NCBI RefSeq assembly: GCF_004327285.1 | Contig: NZ_QJUI01000012.1 | Span: 124,001-188,000 of the forward strand | Reading direction: 5' to 3' | Length of the DNA stretch: 64,000 bases | From: Phytopseudomonas daroniae | GTDB taxonomy: Bacteria > Pseudomonadota > Gammaproteobacteria > Pseudomonadales > Pseudomonadaceae | Shown here: one piece after another, positions 45,984-54,855 of the stretch | Position numbering within the stretch: position 1 is the first letter of the stretch | Layout: each line of letters starts with the position of its first letter | Translations under genes and position numbers: made by a program | The notes under the pieces: generated by a model | Database searches by the model: none | Told to the model about the DNA's origin: nothing | Seen by the model: the letters and a program-made list of their open reading frames with translations, nothing else

Positions 45984-46107
45984 GCAGTCATAAGCTACAA
46001 GCGGCAAGCCACAAGCCGTATGGCTGGCGACCTGAGCAGGCGAGTCAAACTCAAGATAGGCGCCCTGCTCTTAACTTGCGGCTTGCAGCTTGTGGCTTGC
46101 GGCTTAA
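45984..46107. repeat. CAAGC-heptad extragenic palindrome, long form
   Basis: Between divergent rpsB and map. The left arm (about 45990-46015) is TAAGCTACAAGCGGCAAGCC followed by ACAAGC. The right arm (46074-46106) is ACTTGCGGCTTGCAGCTTG followed by TGGCTTGCGGCTTA. The arms are imperfect inverted copies built from 7-base units. Inside lies another inverted pair GAGCAGG/CCTGCTC. The whole could form a 120-base cruciform or RNA hairpin. Confidence 0.75.
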
Positions 46108-46110
46108 AAT
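46083..46110 (+). promoter_or_regulatory. map: candidate map promoter inside repeat arm
   Basis: TTGCAG (46083-46088) and TAAAAT (46105-46110) are 16 bases apart, a fair sigma-70 match, 30 bases before the map ATG. Nearly all of it lies in the right arm of the heptad palindrome. Confidence 0.45.
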
Positions 46111-46140
46111 GGCGCACTTTACAGAGATACCGAGATCACC

Positions 46141-46941
46141 ATGACCGTCACCCTCAAGACGCCCGATGAAATCGAGAAAATGCGCATCGCCGGCCGCCTG
46201 GCCGCCGAAGTGCTGGAGATGATCGCCGAGCATGTCAAACCAGGCGTCACCACGGACGAGCTGAACACCCTCTGCCATGACCACATCGTCAACGTGCAGA
46301 AGGCCATTCCCGCGCCGCTCAATTACGGCGCCGCACCGGGCCGCCCTGGTTTCCCCAAATCCATATGCACCTCGCTCAACCATGTGGTGTGCCACGGCAT
46401 TCCCAACGACAAGCCGCTCAAGGAAGGTGATGTGATGAACATCGACGTCACCGTGATCAAGGACGGCTACTACGGCGACACCAGTCGCATGTTCCACGTC
46501 GGCAAGGTTCCGGAGTGGGCCGAGCGCCTGTCGCGCATCACCCAGGAATGCCTGTACAAGGGCATCGAAGTGGTACGTCCGGGTGCCCGCCTGGGCGACA
46601 TCGGTGAAGTGATCCAGAAGCATGCCGAGAAGCATGGTTTCTCGGTGGTACGCGAGTTCTGCGGTCACGGCATCGGTTCGGTGTTTCACGAAGACCCGCA
46701 GGTGCTGCATTACGGCCGTGCCGGTACCGGAATGGAACTCAAGGAAGGCATGACCTTCACCATCGAGCCGATGATCAACCAGGGCCGCGCGGAAACCCGC
46801 GTACTGGGTGACGGCTGGACCGCGATCACCAAGGATCGCAAGCTGTCCGCGCAGTGGGAGCACACCCTGCTGGTCACCGCCGACGGTTACGAGATTTTCA
46901 CCCTGCGTGGCGATGACACCATCGCGCGGGTTTCCGCCTGA
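46141..46941 (+). CDS. map: methionine aminopeptidase, type I
   Basis: A 266-residue metalloenzyme removing the N-terminal methionine from nascent proteins. The five metal ligands can be placed: D102 in NIDVTVI, D113 in YYGDTSRMF, H176 in FCGHGIGSVF, E209 in FTIEPMI and E240 in SAQWEHTLLV. Its length is close to the E. coli enzyme. Divergent from rpsB, with glnD 34 bases downstream, as in other pseudomonads. Confidence 0.97.
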   Translation: MTVTLKTPDEIEKMRIAGRLAAEVLEMIAEHVKPGVTTDELNTLCHDHIVNVQKAIPAPLNYGAAPGRPGFPKSICTSLNHVVCHGIPNDKPLKEGDVMNIDVTVIKDGYYGDTSRMFHVGKVPEWAERLSRITQECLYKGIEVVRPGARLGDIGEVIQKHAEKHGFSVVREFCGHGIGSVFHEDPQVLHYGRAGTGMELKEGMTFTIEPMINQGRAETRVLGDGWTAITKDRKLSAQWEHTLLVTADGYEIFTLRGDDTIARVSA

Positions 46942-46975
46942 TCTCGAACCTCGCCTATAGAAGGAAGGCCGCTAC

Positions 46976-49672
46976 ATGCCGCAGGTAGACTCCGAGTTGT
47001 TCGATCGCGGCCAGTTCCAGGCGGAACTGGCGCTCAAGTCCAGCCCCATCGGCGCCTTCAAGAAAGCCATTCGTCGCGCCCACGAAGTGCTCGATGCGCG
47101 CTTTCGTAGCGGCCGCGACATGCGCCGTCTGGTCGAAGATCGTGCCTGGTTCACCGACCAGATCCTGCTGGAAGCCTGGAATCGTTTTTCCTGGAGCGAG
47201 GATGCCGAAATCGCCCTGCTGGCGGTGGGCGGTTATGGCCGTGGCGAACTGCACCCCTATTCGGACATCGACCTGCTGGTTCTGCTCGGCAGCGACGATC
47301 AGGAAACCTTCCGCGAAGCGATCGAAGGCTTCCTCACCCTGCTCTGGGACATCGGCCTGGAAGTCGGCCAGAGCGTGCGTTCGGTCGCCGAATGCGCCGA
47401 AGAGGCTCGCGCCGACCTGACGGTCATCACCAACCTGATGGAAAGCCGTACCATTGCCGGCCCCGAACATCTGCGTGGGCGCATGCAGGAAGTGACCGCC
47501 AGCGCGCACATGTGGCCGAGCCAGGAATTCTTCCTGGCCAAGCGCCAGGAACAGAAAAGCCGGCACGCCAAGTACAACGACACCGAGTACAACCTGGAGC
47601 CTAACGTCAAGGGCTCGCCTGGCGGGCTGCGCGACATCCAGACCATTCTCTGGGTCGCACGCCGCCACTTCGGCACCCTCAACCTGCATGCGATGGTTGG
47701 CCAGGGTTTTCTGCTGGAAAGCGAATACACCCTGCTGGCCTCCTCCCAGGAGTTTCTCTGGAAGGTGCGCTACGCCCTGCACATGCTGGCCGGGCGCGCC
47801 GAAGACCGGCTGCTGTTCGACCACCAGAGCAAGGTGGCCGAGCTGCTCGGCTACAACGAAGGCGACACCAAGCGCACCATCGAGCGCTTCATGCAGAAGT
47901 ACTACCGCGTGGTGATGGGCATCGCCGAGCTGAGCGACCTGATCAACCAGCACTTCGAGGAAGAGATCCTGCGTGCCGGTGACAGTGGCCCGGCGACGCC
48001 GCTGAACAGCCGTTTCCAGGTTCGCGACGGCTACATCGAGGTGACCCACCCGAACGTGTTCAAGCGCACGCCGTTCGCCATCATCGAGATCTTCGTGCTG
48101 ATGGCCCAGCACCCGGATCTGAAGGGCGTATGCGCCGACACCATCCGCCTGCTGCGCGATCACCGTCACCTGATCGACGACGATTTCCGCAAGGACATTC
48201 GCAACACCAGCCTGTTCATCGAGCTGTTCAAGTGCGAACAGGGCATCCACCGCAACCTGCGCCGCATGAACCGCTACGGCATCCTCGGTCGCTACCTGCC
48301 GGAGTTCGGCCATATCGTCGGGCAGATGCAGCACGACCTGTTCCACATCTACACGGTCGATGCCCACACGCTCAACCTGATCAAGCACCTGCGCAAGTTC
48401 AAGTGGCCGGAGCTGGCGGAGAAGTTCCCCCTGGCCAGCAAACTGATCGACAAGCTGCCAAAGCCCGAGCTGATCTACCTGGCCGGTCTCTATCACGATA
48501 TCGGCAAGGGCCGTGGCGGTGACCACTCCGAGCTCGGCGCCATCGATGCCGAAGCCTTCGGCCAGCGCCATCATCTGCCGGCCTGGGACACCGGGCTGAT
48601 CGTCTGGCTGGTACAGAACCACCTGGCGATGTCGACCACGGCCCAGCGCAAGGATCTGTCCGACCCGCAGGTGATCCACGACTTCGCCGCGTTCGTCGGC
48701 GACCAGACCCACCTGGACTATCTCTACGTGCTCACCGTGGCCGACATCAACGCCACCAACCCGAGCCTGTGGAATTCCTGGCGCGCCAGCCTGATGCGCC
48801 AGCTCTACACGGAAACCAAGCGGGCCCTGCTCCGCGGCCTGGAAAACCCGGTGGAGCGCGAAGAGCAGATTCGCCTGACCCAGAGCGCGGCGCTGGATAC
48901 CCTGGTACGCAGCGGCACCGACTCCGATGAAGTCGAGCAGCTATGGGCGCAGCTAGGCGATGACTACTTCCTGCGCCATACCGCCGGCGATGTGGCCTGG
49001 CACACCGATGCGATCCTTCAGCACCCGGACGACGGCGGCCCGCTGGTACTGATCAAGGAAACCACCCAGCGCGAGTACGAGGGCGGCACGCAGATTTTCA
49101 TCTACGCGCCGGATCAGCACGATTTCTTCGCCGTGACGGTGGCTGCCATGACGCAGCTCAACCTGAACATTCACGATGCGCGGATTCTCACTTCGACCAG
49201 CCAGTTCACCCTCGACACCTACATCGTGCTGGAGGTAGAAGGTGGCTCCATCGGCGATAACCCGCAACGCATCGAGCAAATCCGCCAGAGCCTGGTCGAT
49301 ACGCTGAAACACCCTGACGAGTACCCCAACATCATCCAGCGCCGGGTACCACGCCAGCTCAAGCACTTCTCCTTCGCGCCGCAGGTAACCATCCATAACG
49401 ATGCGCAGCGACCGGTGACCGTATTGGAACTGACGGCGCCGGATCGCCCCGGCCTGCTGGCCAAGATCGGGCGGATCTTCCTCGACTTCGACCTGTCGCT
49501 GCAGAACGCCAAGATCGCCACCCTGGGCGAACGGGTGGAGGACGTATTCTTCGTCACCGATGCCAACAACCAGCCGCTGTCCGACCCGGAGCTGTGCGCA
49601 CGCCTGCAGCAGACCATCATCACCAAGCTGTCGGCGACGAGTAGCCCAAGTCCGCTGCAAATCAGCATCTAA
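46976..49672 (+). CDS. glnD: bifunctional uridylyltransferase/uridylyl-removing enzyme GlnD
   Basis: The 898-residue nitrogen sensor that uridylylates PII proteins when glutamine is low and removes UMP when it is high. The nucleotidyltransferase motif is [20 protein letters not shown] near residue 85. The HD hydrolase site is [14 protein letters not shown] near 505. Two C-terminal ACT domains, which bind glutamine, begin near 700 ([20 protein letters not shown]) and 815 ([20 protein letters not shown]). No domain is missing. It is probably cotranscribed with map. Confidence 0.97.
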   Translation: MPQVDSELFDRGQFQAELALKSSPIGAFKKAIRRAHEVLDARFRSGRDMRRLVEDRAWFTDQILLEAWNRFSWSEDAEIALLAVGGYGRGELHPYSDIDLLVLLGSDDQETFREAIEGFLTLLWDIGLEVGQSVRSVAECAEEARADLTVITNLMESRTIAGPEHLRGRMQEVTASAHMWPSQEFFLAKRQEQKSRHAKYNDTEYNLEPNVKGSPGGLRDIQTILWVARRHFGTLNLHAMVGQGFLLESEYTLLASSQEFLWKVRYALHMLAGRAEDRLLFDHQSKVAELLGYNEGDTKRTIERFMQKYYRVVMGIAELSDLINQHFEEEILRAGDSGPATPLNSRFQVRDGYIEVTHPNVFKRTPFAIIEIFVLMAQHPDLKGVCADTIRLLRDHRHLIDDDFRKDIRNTSLFIELFKCEQGIHRNLRRMNRYGILGRYLPEFGHIVGQMQHDLFHIYTVDAHTLNLIKHLRKFKWPELAEKFPLASKLIDKLPKPELIYLAGLYHDIGKGRGGDHSELGAIDAEAFGQRHHLPAWDTGLIVWLVQNHLAMSTTAQRKDLSDPQVIHDFAAFVGDQTHLDYLYVLTVADINATNPSLWNSWRASLMRQLYTETKRALLRGLENPVEREEQIRLTQSAALDTLVRSGTDSDEVEQLWAQLGDDYFLRHTAGDVAWHTDAILQHPDDGGPLVLIKETTQREYEGGTQIFIYAPDQHDFFAVTVAAMTQLNLNIHDARILTSTSQFTLDTYIVLEVEGGSIGDNPQRIEQIRQSLVDTLKHPDEYPNIIQRRVPRQLKHFSFAPQVTIHNDAQRPVTVLELTAPDRPGLLAKIGRIFLDFDLSLQNAKIATLGERVEDVFFVTDANNQPLSDPELCARLQQTIITKLSATSSPSPLQISI

Positions 49673-49723
49673 ACGGTCAACAGCGCGGGCCTCGCAACGA
49701 GGCACGCGCCCGCTTCAGCTCCC

Positions 49724-51616
49724 TCAGATTCTGAAACTGTCCACCAGTTGCTTGAGCCGACCGACCTGCTGATCCAGTTCGGTACAGGCGCTGAGGCTGG
49801 ACTGCAGGTTGCGCACGCCGTCCTGGTTCAGGGTGTTGATCTCGGTGATGTCCATGTTCAGGCTCTCGATCACCGAGGTCTGCTCCTCGGTGGCGGTGGC
49901 CACGGACTGGTTCATGCCGTCGATCTCGCCGATGCGGCGGGTCACGCCACGCAGGTTCTCGCCGGCCTGCCCGCCGATGCGCACGCTGTCGTCGCTGAAC
50001 CGTCGGCTTTCGCCCATGGTCGCTACGGCGTCGCGAGCACCGGCCTGCAACTGCTCGATCATCTGCTGGATTTCCTGCGCCGAGCTCTGCGTGCGTTGCG
50101 CCAGGTTGCGCACTTCATCCGCGACCACGGCGAAGCCACGCCCCGCCTCTCCGGCACGGGCCGCTTCGATGGCGGCGTTGAGCGCCAGCAGGTTGGTCTG
50201 CTCGGAAATGCCCTTGATCACATCGAGAATCTGGCCAATGTCGTTGCTCTTCTGGCTGAGCACCTCGATATGGCTGCCGGAGGCCTGAATCTTGTCCGAC
50301 AGATCGCCCATGGAGCCCAGCGTGCGCTCGACCATGCTCTGCCCTTCTTCGGCATCGCGGCGGGCATCGCTGGCCTGCACCGACGCATCGGCGGCGTTGC
50401 GGGCGATTTCCTGGGCGGCAGCGCCAAGCTGGTTGATCGCCGCGGCAACGCTGTCGGTACGCGCGGCCTGTTCGTTGGAGTTACCCATGGAGGCGTTGGA
50501 CGCCTCGACCACGGTACTCACGCGGGCGTGAACTTCACGGGTCGCCGAGGCCACTTCGCGGATCGATTCGTGGATACGCTCGACGAAGCGGTTGAAGGCA
50601 CCCGCCAACTCGCCGAACTCATCGCCGGAATCGATTTTCAGACGCTGGGTCAGATCGCCTTCTCCCTCGGCGATGCCCCCCATGGCGTGGCTCATCACGT
50701 GCAGTGGGCGCAGCAGGATGCGGATCAGCGCCCCGAGCAACAGCAGGATCGCGATAACGCCGATGATCGTGGACATCAGCGCCGAGATGCGGAATTCACG
50801 CAGGGCAGCGAACGCCTTGCCTTCGTCGACGGACAGGCCGACATACCAATGCACGCCGGCCAGCCCCTGCACCGGCAGGAAAGTGACGATACGCGCACTG
50901 CCATCGACGGCCGAGACGCCCTGCAAACCGGACTCCAGACGCGGCGCACCACTGGGGAACAGATCCGGCAGTTTCTTGAGCACCAGGCTCTTGTCCGGGT
51001 GCACCAGCACCGTGCCCTTGTCGTCGACCAGGAAGGCATAGCCCATACCGCCCAGATCGAAGGAGTTGAGGATGTCGTCGACCGTCTGCAACTTGAGGTC
51101 GCCGCCCACCACGCCCTGCAGGCTACCGCCGGCATTGACGGGACGGGTGATGGTGATCAGCAGGCCATCACGTGGATCGGCCGCCAGGTAGGGCTCGGTC
51201 AGACCCGGCCCGCTGCTGCCCGCCGCGCTCTTGTACCAGGGCCGCTGACGCGGATCATAACCGGCGGGTAATTCGCTAGGAGGAAACTGGGTATAGGTGC
51301 CATCGGCCTGACCGAAGTAGGCGTACAGAAAGGCGGAGGCGATGCTGCGGTGCTGCAGGTTTCTGGCCAGCGGATCGGGCGCGCTGTCGTCCTGAACCGA
51401 TTCGGCGAGATTGTCCAGCAACTGCATGCGCCCATTGAGCCAATGCTGGATGTTGCCGGTGGATACCTGACCGACGTCGTGGAGATAGTGCGCCAGGTTG
51501 TCGCGAATCGAGGTGCGTTGCAGGTAGTCGTTGTACAACGCGAACGACGCAAAAGCTGCAATGACCACCAGGGACGCAGCCAGCATGATCTTGTGGCTGA
51601 ACTTGAGGGTGCGCAT
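49724..51616 (-). CDS. methyl-accepting chemotaxis protein with dCache_1 sensor
   Basis: A 630-residue chemoreceptor. TM1 (about 10-28), a periplasmic double-Cache domain (about 35-275), TM2 (about 280-300), HAMP (about 300-355), then the signalling hairpin with the conserved tip GISEQTNLLALNAAIEAARA. The Cache pocket contains YDPRQRPWY (Y120, R125, W127, Y128), EPY (Y143) and GGD (D173), which match the amino-acid-sensing dCache motif of receptors such as PctA. The Asp two residues after Y143 is Ala (A145), however. No C-terminal methylation pentapeptide is seen. It is a single gene; the ligand is unknown. Confidence 0.9.
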   Translation of the reverse strand: MRTLKFSHKIMLAASLVVIAAFASFALYNDYLQRTSIRDNLAHYLHDVGQVSTGNIQHWLNGRMQLLDNLAESVQDDSAPDPLARNLQHRSIASAFLYAYFGQADGTYTQFPPSELPAGYDPRQRPWYKSAAGSSGPGLTEPYLAADPRDGLLITITRPVNAGGSLQGVVGGDLKLQTVDDILNSFDLGGMGYAFLVDDKGTVLVHPDKSLVLKKLPDLFPSGAPRLESGLQGVSAVDGSARIVTFLPVQGLAGVHWYVGLSVDEGKAFAALREFRISALMSTIIGVIAILLLLGALIRILLRPLHVMSHAMGGIAEGEGDLTQRLKIDSGDEFGELAGAFNRFVERIHESIREVASATREVHARVSTVVEASNASMGNSNEQAARTDSVAAAINQLGAAAQEIARNAADASVQASDARRDAEEGQSMVERTLGSMGDLSDKIQASGSHIEVLSQKSNDIGQILDVIKGISEQTNLLALNAAIEAARAGEAGRGFAVVADEVRNLAQRTQSSAQEIQQMIEQLQAGARDAVATMGESRRFSDDSVRIGGQAGENLRGVTRRIGEIDGMNQSVATATEEQTSVIESLNMDITEINTLNQDGVRNLQSSLSACTELDQQVGRLKQLVDSFRI

Positions 51617-51818
51617 AGAGGGGTCTCGCTAAAGAATGACTGATAACGGGTTGCAGTCAGGCTATCGGCTCGAAGCAGCCAGCCTTTAGAACCGTGCATC
51701 AGCATGGCGCCCCAAAATGACGCCTATCGGACGGGCGAAAGGGAATTTTCCTGAAGCCGCCCCGCGTGCTAGTGTCGGCAGCTTTGTCGCCGCCCTACAA
51801 AGGACACGTCGGATCATC

Positions 51819-53015
51819 ATGAACCACGCCCTCGCCCAGTTGCAGCCCTACCCGTTCGAGAAACTCCGCGCCCTGCTCGCCGGTGTACAGCCCGCAGCCG
51901 ACCGCTCGCCCATCGCCCTGTCCATCGGCGAGCCCAAACACCGCTCGCCGGCGTTCGTCGCCCAGGCGCTGACCGACAACCTCGAACAACTGGCGGTCTA
52001 CCCGACCACGCTGGGCATCCCGGCGCTGCGCGAAGCCATCGCCCACTGGTGCGAACGCCGCTTCAAGGTACCGACCGGCTGGCTCGATGCGGCACGGCAT
52101 GTGCTGCCGGTGAACGGCACCCGCGAGGCGCTGTTCGCCTTCACCCAGACCGTCGCCCAGCGTGACGTCGACGGCCTGGTGGTCAGCCCCAATCCCTTCT
52201 ATCAGATCTACGAAGGCGCAGCCCTGCTCGCCGGCACCCGGCCACATTACCTGCCGTGCCTGGTCGAACATGGCTTCAACCCGGATTTCGACGCCGTAGC
52301 GCCAGAAGTATGGCAGCGCTGCCAGATACTCTTCCTCTGTTCGCCGGGCAACCCGACTGGCGCGCTGATTCCGCTGGAAACGCTGAAAAAGCTGATCGCC
52401 CTGGCGGATCAGTACGACTTCGTCATTGCCGCCGACGAGTGCTACAGCGAACTGTACTTCGACGAACAGAATCCGCCAGCCGGCCTGCTGACCGCTTGCG
52501 CCGAACTGGGCCGCAACGATTTCAAACGTTGCGTGGTGTTCCACAGCCTGTCCAAGCGCTCGAATCTGCCGGGCCTGCGTTCGGGGTTCGTGGCGGGCGA
52601 CGCGGAAATCCTCAAGGCCTTCCTGCTGTACCGCACCTACCATGGTTGCGCCATGCCGGTACAAACCCAGCTGGCCAGCATCGCTGCCTGGCAGGACGAG
52701 GATCATGTGCGCGCCAACCGCGATCTGTACCGCGAGAAGTTCGATGCCGTACTGGAAATCCTGCAGGACGTACTCGATGTGCAACGTCCGGATGGCGGCT
52801 TCTATCTATGGGCCAGGACGTCGGGCGACGATGCCGAGTTCACCCGCGCGCTGTTCGCCCAGGAACATGTCACCGTGGTGCCGGGCTCCTATCTGTCGCG
52901 GGAAGTGGATGGTTTCAATCCAGGCAGCGGCCGTGTGCGCATGGCCCTGGTCGCACCGCTGGAGGAGTGCGTGGAGGCCGCACGGCGTATCCGCCGGTTC
53001 ATCCAGCGCGGCTGA
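51819..53015 (+). CDS. dapC: succinyldiaminopimelate transaminase
   Basis: A 398-residue class I/II PLP aminotransferase of the DapC type, which makes N-succinyl-LL-diaminopimelate for lysine and peptidoglycan synthesis. The PLP lysine lies in FHSLSKRSNLPGLRSGF. The AADECYSELYF block holds the pyridine-ring Asp and Tyr. SIGEPKH at the N-terminus is typical of the group. The start at MNHALAQLQPYPF is the family form, although the frame is open for 34 codons upstream. dapC next to glnD is the usual pseudomonad neighbourhood; here an MCP gene lies between them. Confidence 0.93.
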   Translation: MNHALAQLQPYPFEKLRALLAGVQPAADRSPIALSIGEPKHRSPAFVAQALTDNLEQLAVYPTTLGIPALREAIAHWCERRFKVPTGWLDAARHVLPVNGTREALFAFTQTVAQRDVDGLVVSPNPFYQIYEGAALLAGTRPHYLPCLVEHGFNPDFDAVAPEVWQRCQILFLCSPGNPTGALIPLETLKKLIALADQYDFVIAADECYSELYFDEQNPPAGLLTACAELGRNDFKRCVVFHSLSKRSNLPGLRSGFVAGDAEILKAFLLYRTYHGCAMPVQTQLASIAAWQDEDHVRANRDLYREKFDAVLEILQDVLDVQRPDGGFYLWARTSGDDAEFTRALFAQEHVTVVPGSYLSREVDGFNPGSGRVRMALVAPLEECVEAARRIRRFIQRG

Positions 53016-53046
53016 CGCCAAGGACGCAGGCTGGCGGCACGCGGCC

Positions 53047-54696
53047 TCAGCCGAGTGCCGGCATGCTCCTGGCCAGCAGCGCCGCGACATCGACGCCCCG
53101 CGGCAAGCCACCGTATACCCTGCCTCGGCCGGCAATGCGGCTGGCGATGAAGGCATCGGCGACCACCTCGTTACCCGCCTCGAGGAGCAGGCCGGCCTGC
53201 AGGGCCAGAGCGATATCTTCGGTGATCTGCCGGGCGCGATAATGGATATCGTCGCTGTCACGCAGATCCCTCTGCAGGCCGGCGATGTGCGCCTTGAGAC
53301 GGGCGTCGCCGTGGCCGTCGCCTAGCTGCATCAACAGCGCATCGAGCATCCCCGCCTCCTTCGACAAGGCGCGCAGCACATCCAGGCACTGCACGTTGCC
53401 CGAGCCTTCCCAGGTCGAGTTGACCGGCGCCTCGCGATACAGCCGCGGCAGGATGCTGTCCTCCACGTAGCCGGCACCGCCCAGGCATTCCGCCGCCTCG
53501 TTGATCATTGCCGGTGCGCGCTTGCATATCCAATACTTGCCCACGGCGGTGACCAGGCGGGCGAAGGCTCGCTCGTGCGGGTCATCCGGCCGATCCAGGG
53601 CGCGCCCCATACGCAGGGTCAGCGCCAGCGCCGCCTCGCTTTCCAGGGCCAGATCGGCCAGCACGTTCTGCATCAGCGGCAGGTCGCTCAGCGCTCGTCC
53701 GCCGACCTGCCGCTGCGCGCAATGGTGCAGGGCCTGGCTGAGGGCCTGGCGCATCAGCGCACTGGAACCGATCATGCAGTCGAAGCGGGTCATGGCGACC
53801 ATTTCGATGATGGTCGGCACGCCGCGCCCTTCCTCGCCGATCATCCACGCCAGGGCACCCCGGTACTCCACCTCGGCGGAAGCGTTGGAGCGGTTGCCCA
53901 GTTTGTCCTTCAGGCGCTGGATGTAGAACGGGTTGCGGGTACCATCCGGCCGGTGGCGCGGTAGCAAAAAGCAACTGAGGCCCTTGTCGGTATAGGCCAG
54001 GGTGAGAAAGGCATCGCACATCGGCGCCGAGCAGAACCACTTGTGCCCGACCAGCTCATAGGCGCCGCCCGGCCCAGTTGCACCCAACGCATGGGCTCGC
54101 GTGGTGTTGGCCCGCACGTCGCTGCCCCCCTGCTTCTCGGTCATGGCCATGCCAATGGTGGCGCCGGCCTTCTGTTCGAAGGGCAGGTTGCGCGGGTCGT
54201 ATTCGCAGGAAAGGATCTTCGGTAGCCAGCGCTCGGCGATATCCGGCTGCATCCGCAGCGCCGGCACACTGGCGAAGGTCATGGTCAACGGGCATCCGCT
54301 GCCGGCTTCGGCCTGGCTGTGCAGGTAGCTCATGGCCGCACGCACCACCTGGGCACCGCGGCGCGGAGCGACCCAGGGCATGGAGGGAATGCCATGGGTG
54401 ATCGCCGCCTCCATCAACCGATGGTAGGCCGGGTGGAACTCGACGACGTCGATGCGATGCCCGTAGCGATCATGGCTCTTGAACACGGGTTCGTTCTGGT
54501 TGGCAAGAAAGCCGGCGGTCATCAGTTCGCCGCCGGCCAGCGCACCATAGGCGTCCATCCGCGATACGCCCCAGGCACCGTCGAAGCGGCCTGTCCACTC
54601 CTGCAGGGGCAGGTCGATGCGGTACAGGTTACTGCCCTCCAGCGGCAACGGCTGGTTGAACACCTCATGGGTTTCGGCGTACTGGCTGGGCATCAT
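53047..54696 (-). CDS. AidB-type acyl-CoA dehydrogenase
   Basis: A 549-residue FAD flavoprotein of the AidB branch of acyl-CoA dehydrogenases, recognised by its length (ordinary members are about 390), FNQPLPLEGSNLY-type N-terminus, MTEKQGGSDVRANTT flavin-binding region and NEAAECLGGAGYVEDSILPR block. E. coli AidB is induced by alkylating agents, binds DNA and is thought to protect promoters. Start set by GAGGAG eight bases before the first of two tandem ATGs. No ada or alkA gene is next to it. An 8-base inverted repeat lies upstream, which could be an operator. Annotation as isovaleryl-CoA dehydrogenase would be less accurate. Confidence 0.87.
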   Translation of the reverse strand: MMPSQYAETHEVFNQPLPLEGSNLYRIDLPLQEWTGRFDGAWGVSRMDAYGALAGGELMTAGFLANQNEPVFKSHDRYGHRIDVVEFHPAYHRLMEAAITHGIPSMPWVAPRRGAQVVRAAMSYLHSQAEAGSGCPLTMTFASVPALRMQPDIAERWLPKILSCEYDPRNLPFEQKAGATIGMAMTEKQGGSDVRANTTRAHALGATGPGGAYELVGHKWFCSAPMCDAFLTLAYTDKGLSCFLLPRHRPDGTRNPFYIQRLKDKLGNRSNASAEVEYRGALAWMIGEEGRGVPTIIEMVAMTRFDCMIGSSALMRQALSQALHHCAQRQVGGRALSDLPLMQNVLADLALESEAALALTLRMGRALDRPDDPHERAFARLVTAVGKYWICKRAPAMINEAAECLGGAGYVEDSILPRLYREAPVNSTWEGSGNVQCLDVLRALSKEAGMLDALLMQLGDGHGDARLKAHIAGLQRDLRDSDDIHYRARQITEDIALALQAGLLLEAGNEVVADAFIASRIAGRGRVYGGLPRGVDVAALLARSMPALG

Positions 54697-54855
54697 GCTG
54701 CGTGCTCCTCGGCGCCGACGGCGCACGGGCGGAAGGTGAGCGAGCCACTCAGCGACCGAGCGCGGCGATCATTGAGTGGCACACTCCAGTGAAGCAGAAT
54801 CCCACAGGCTCTTAAAGCCGGATTTGTGCCAATGCCGGCCGCGACCCGGCCATAC

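Noticed and set aside
46955..48712. 585-codon minus-strand frame opposite glnD
   Set aside because: Mirror of the GlnD coding sequence; no start signal or domain.
49673..49723. Terminator between glnD and the MCP gene
   Set aside because: A CCTCG-CAA-CGAGG hairpin is present but lacks a T tract on either strand; too weak to call.
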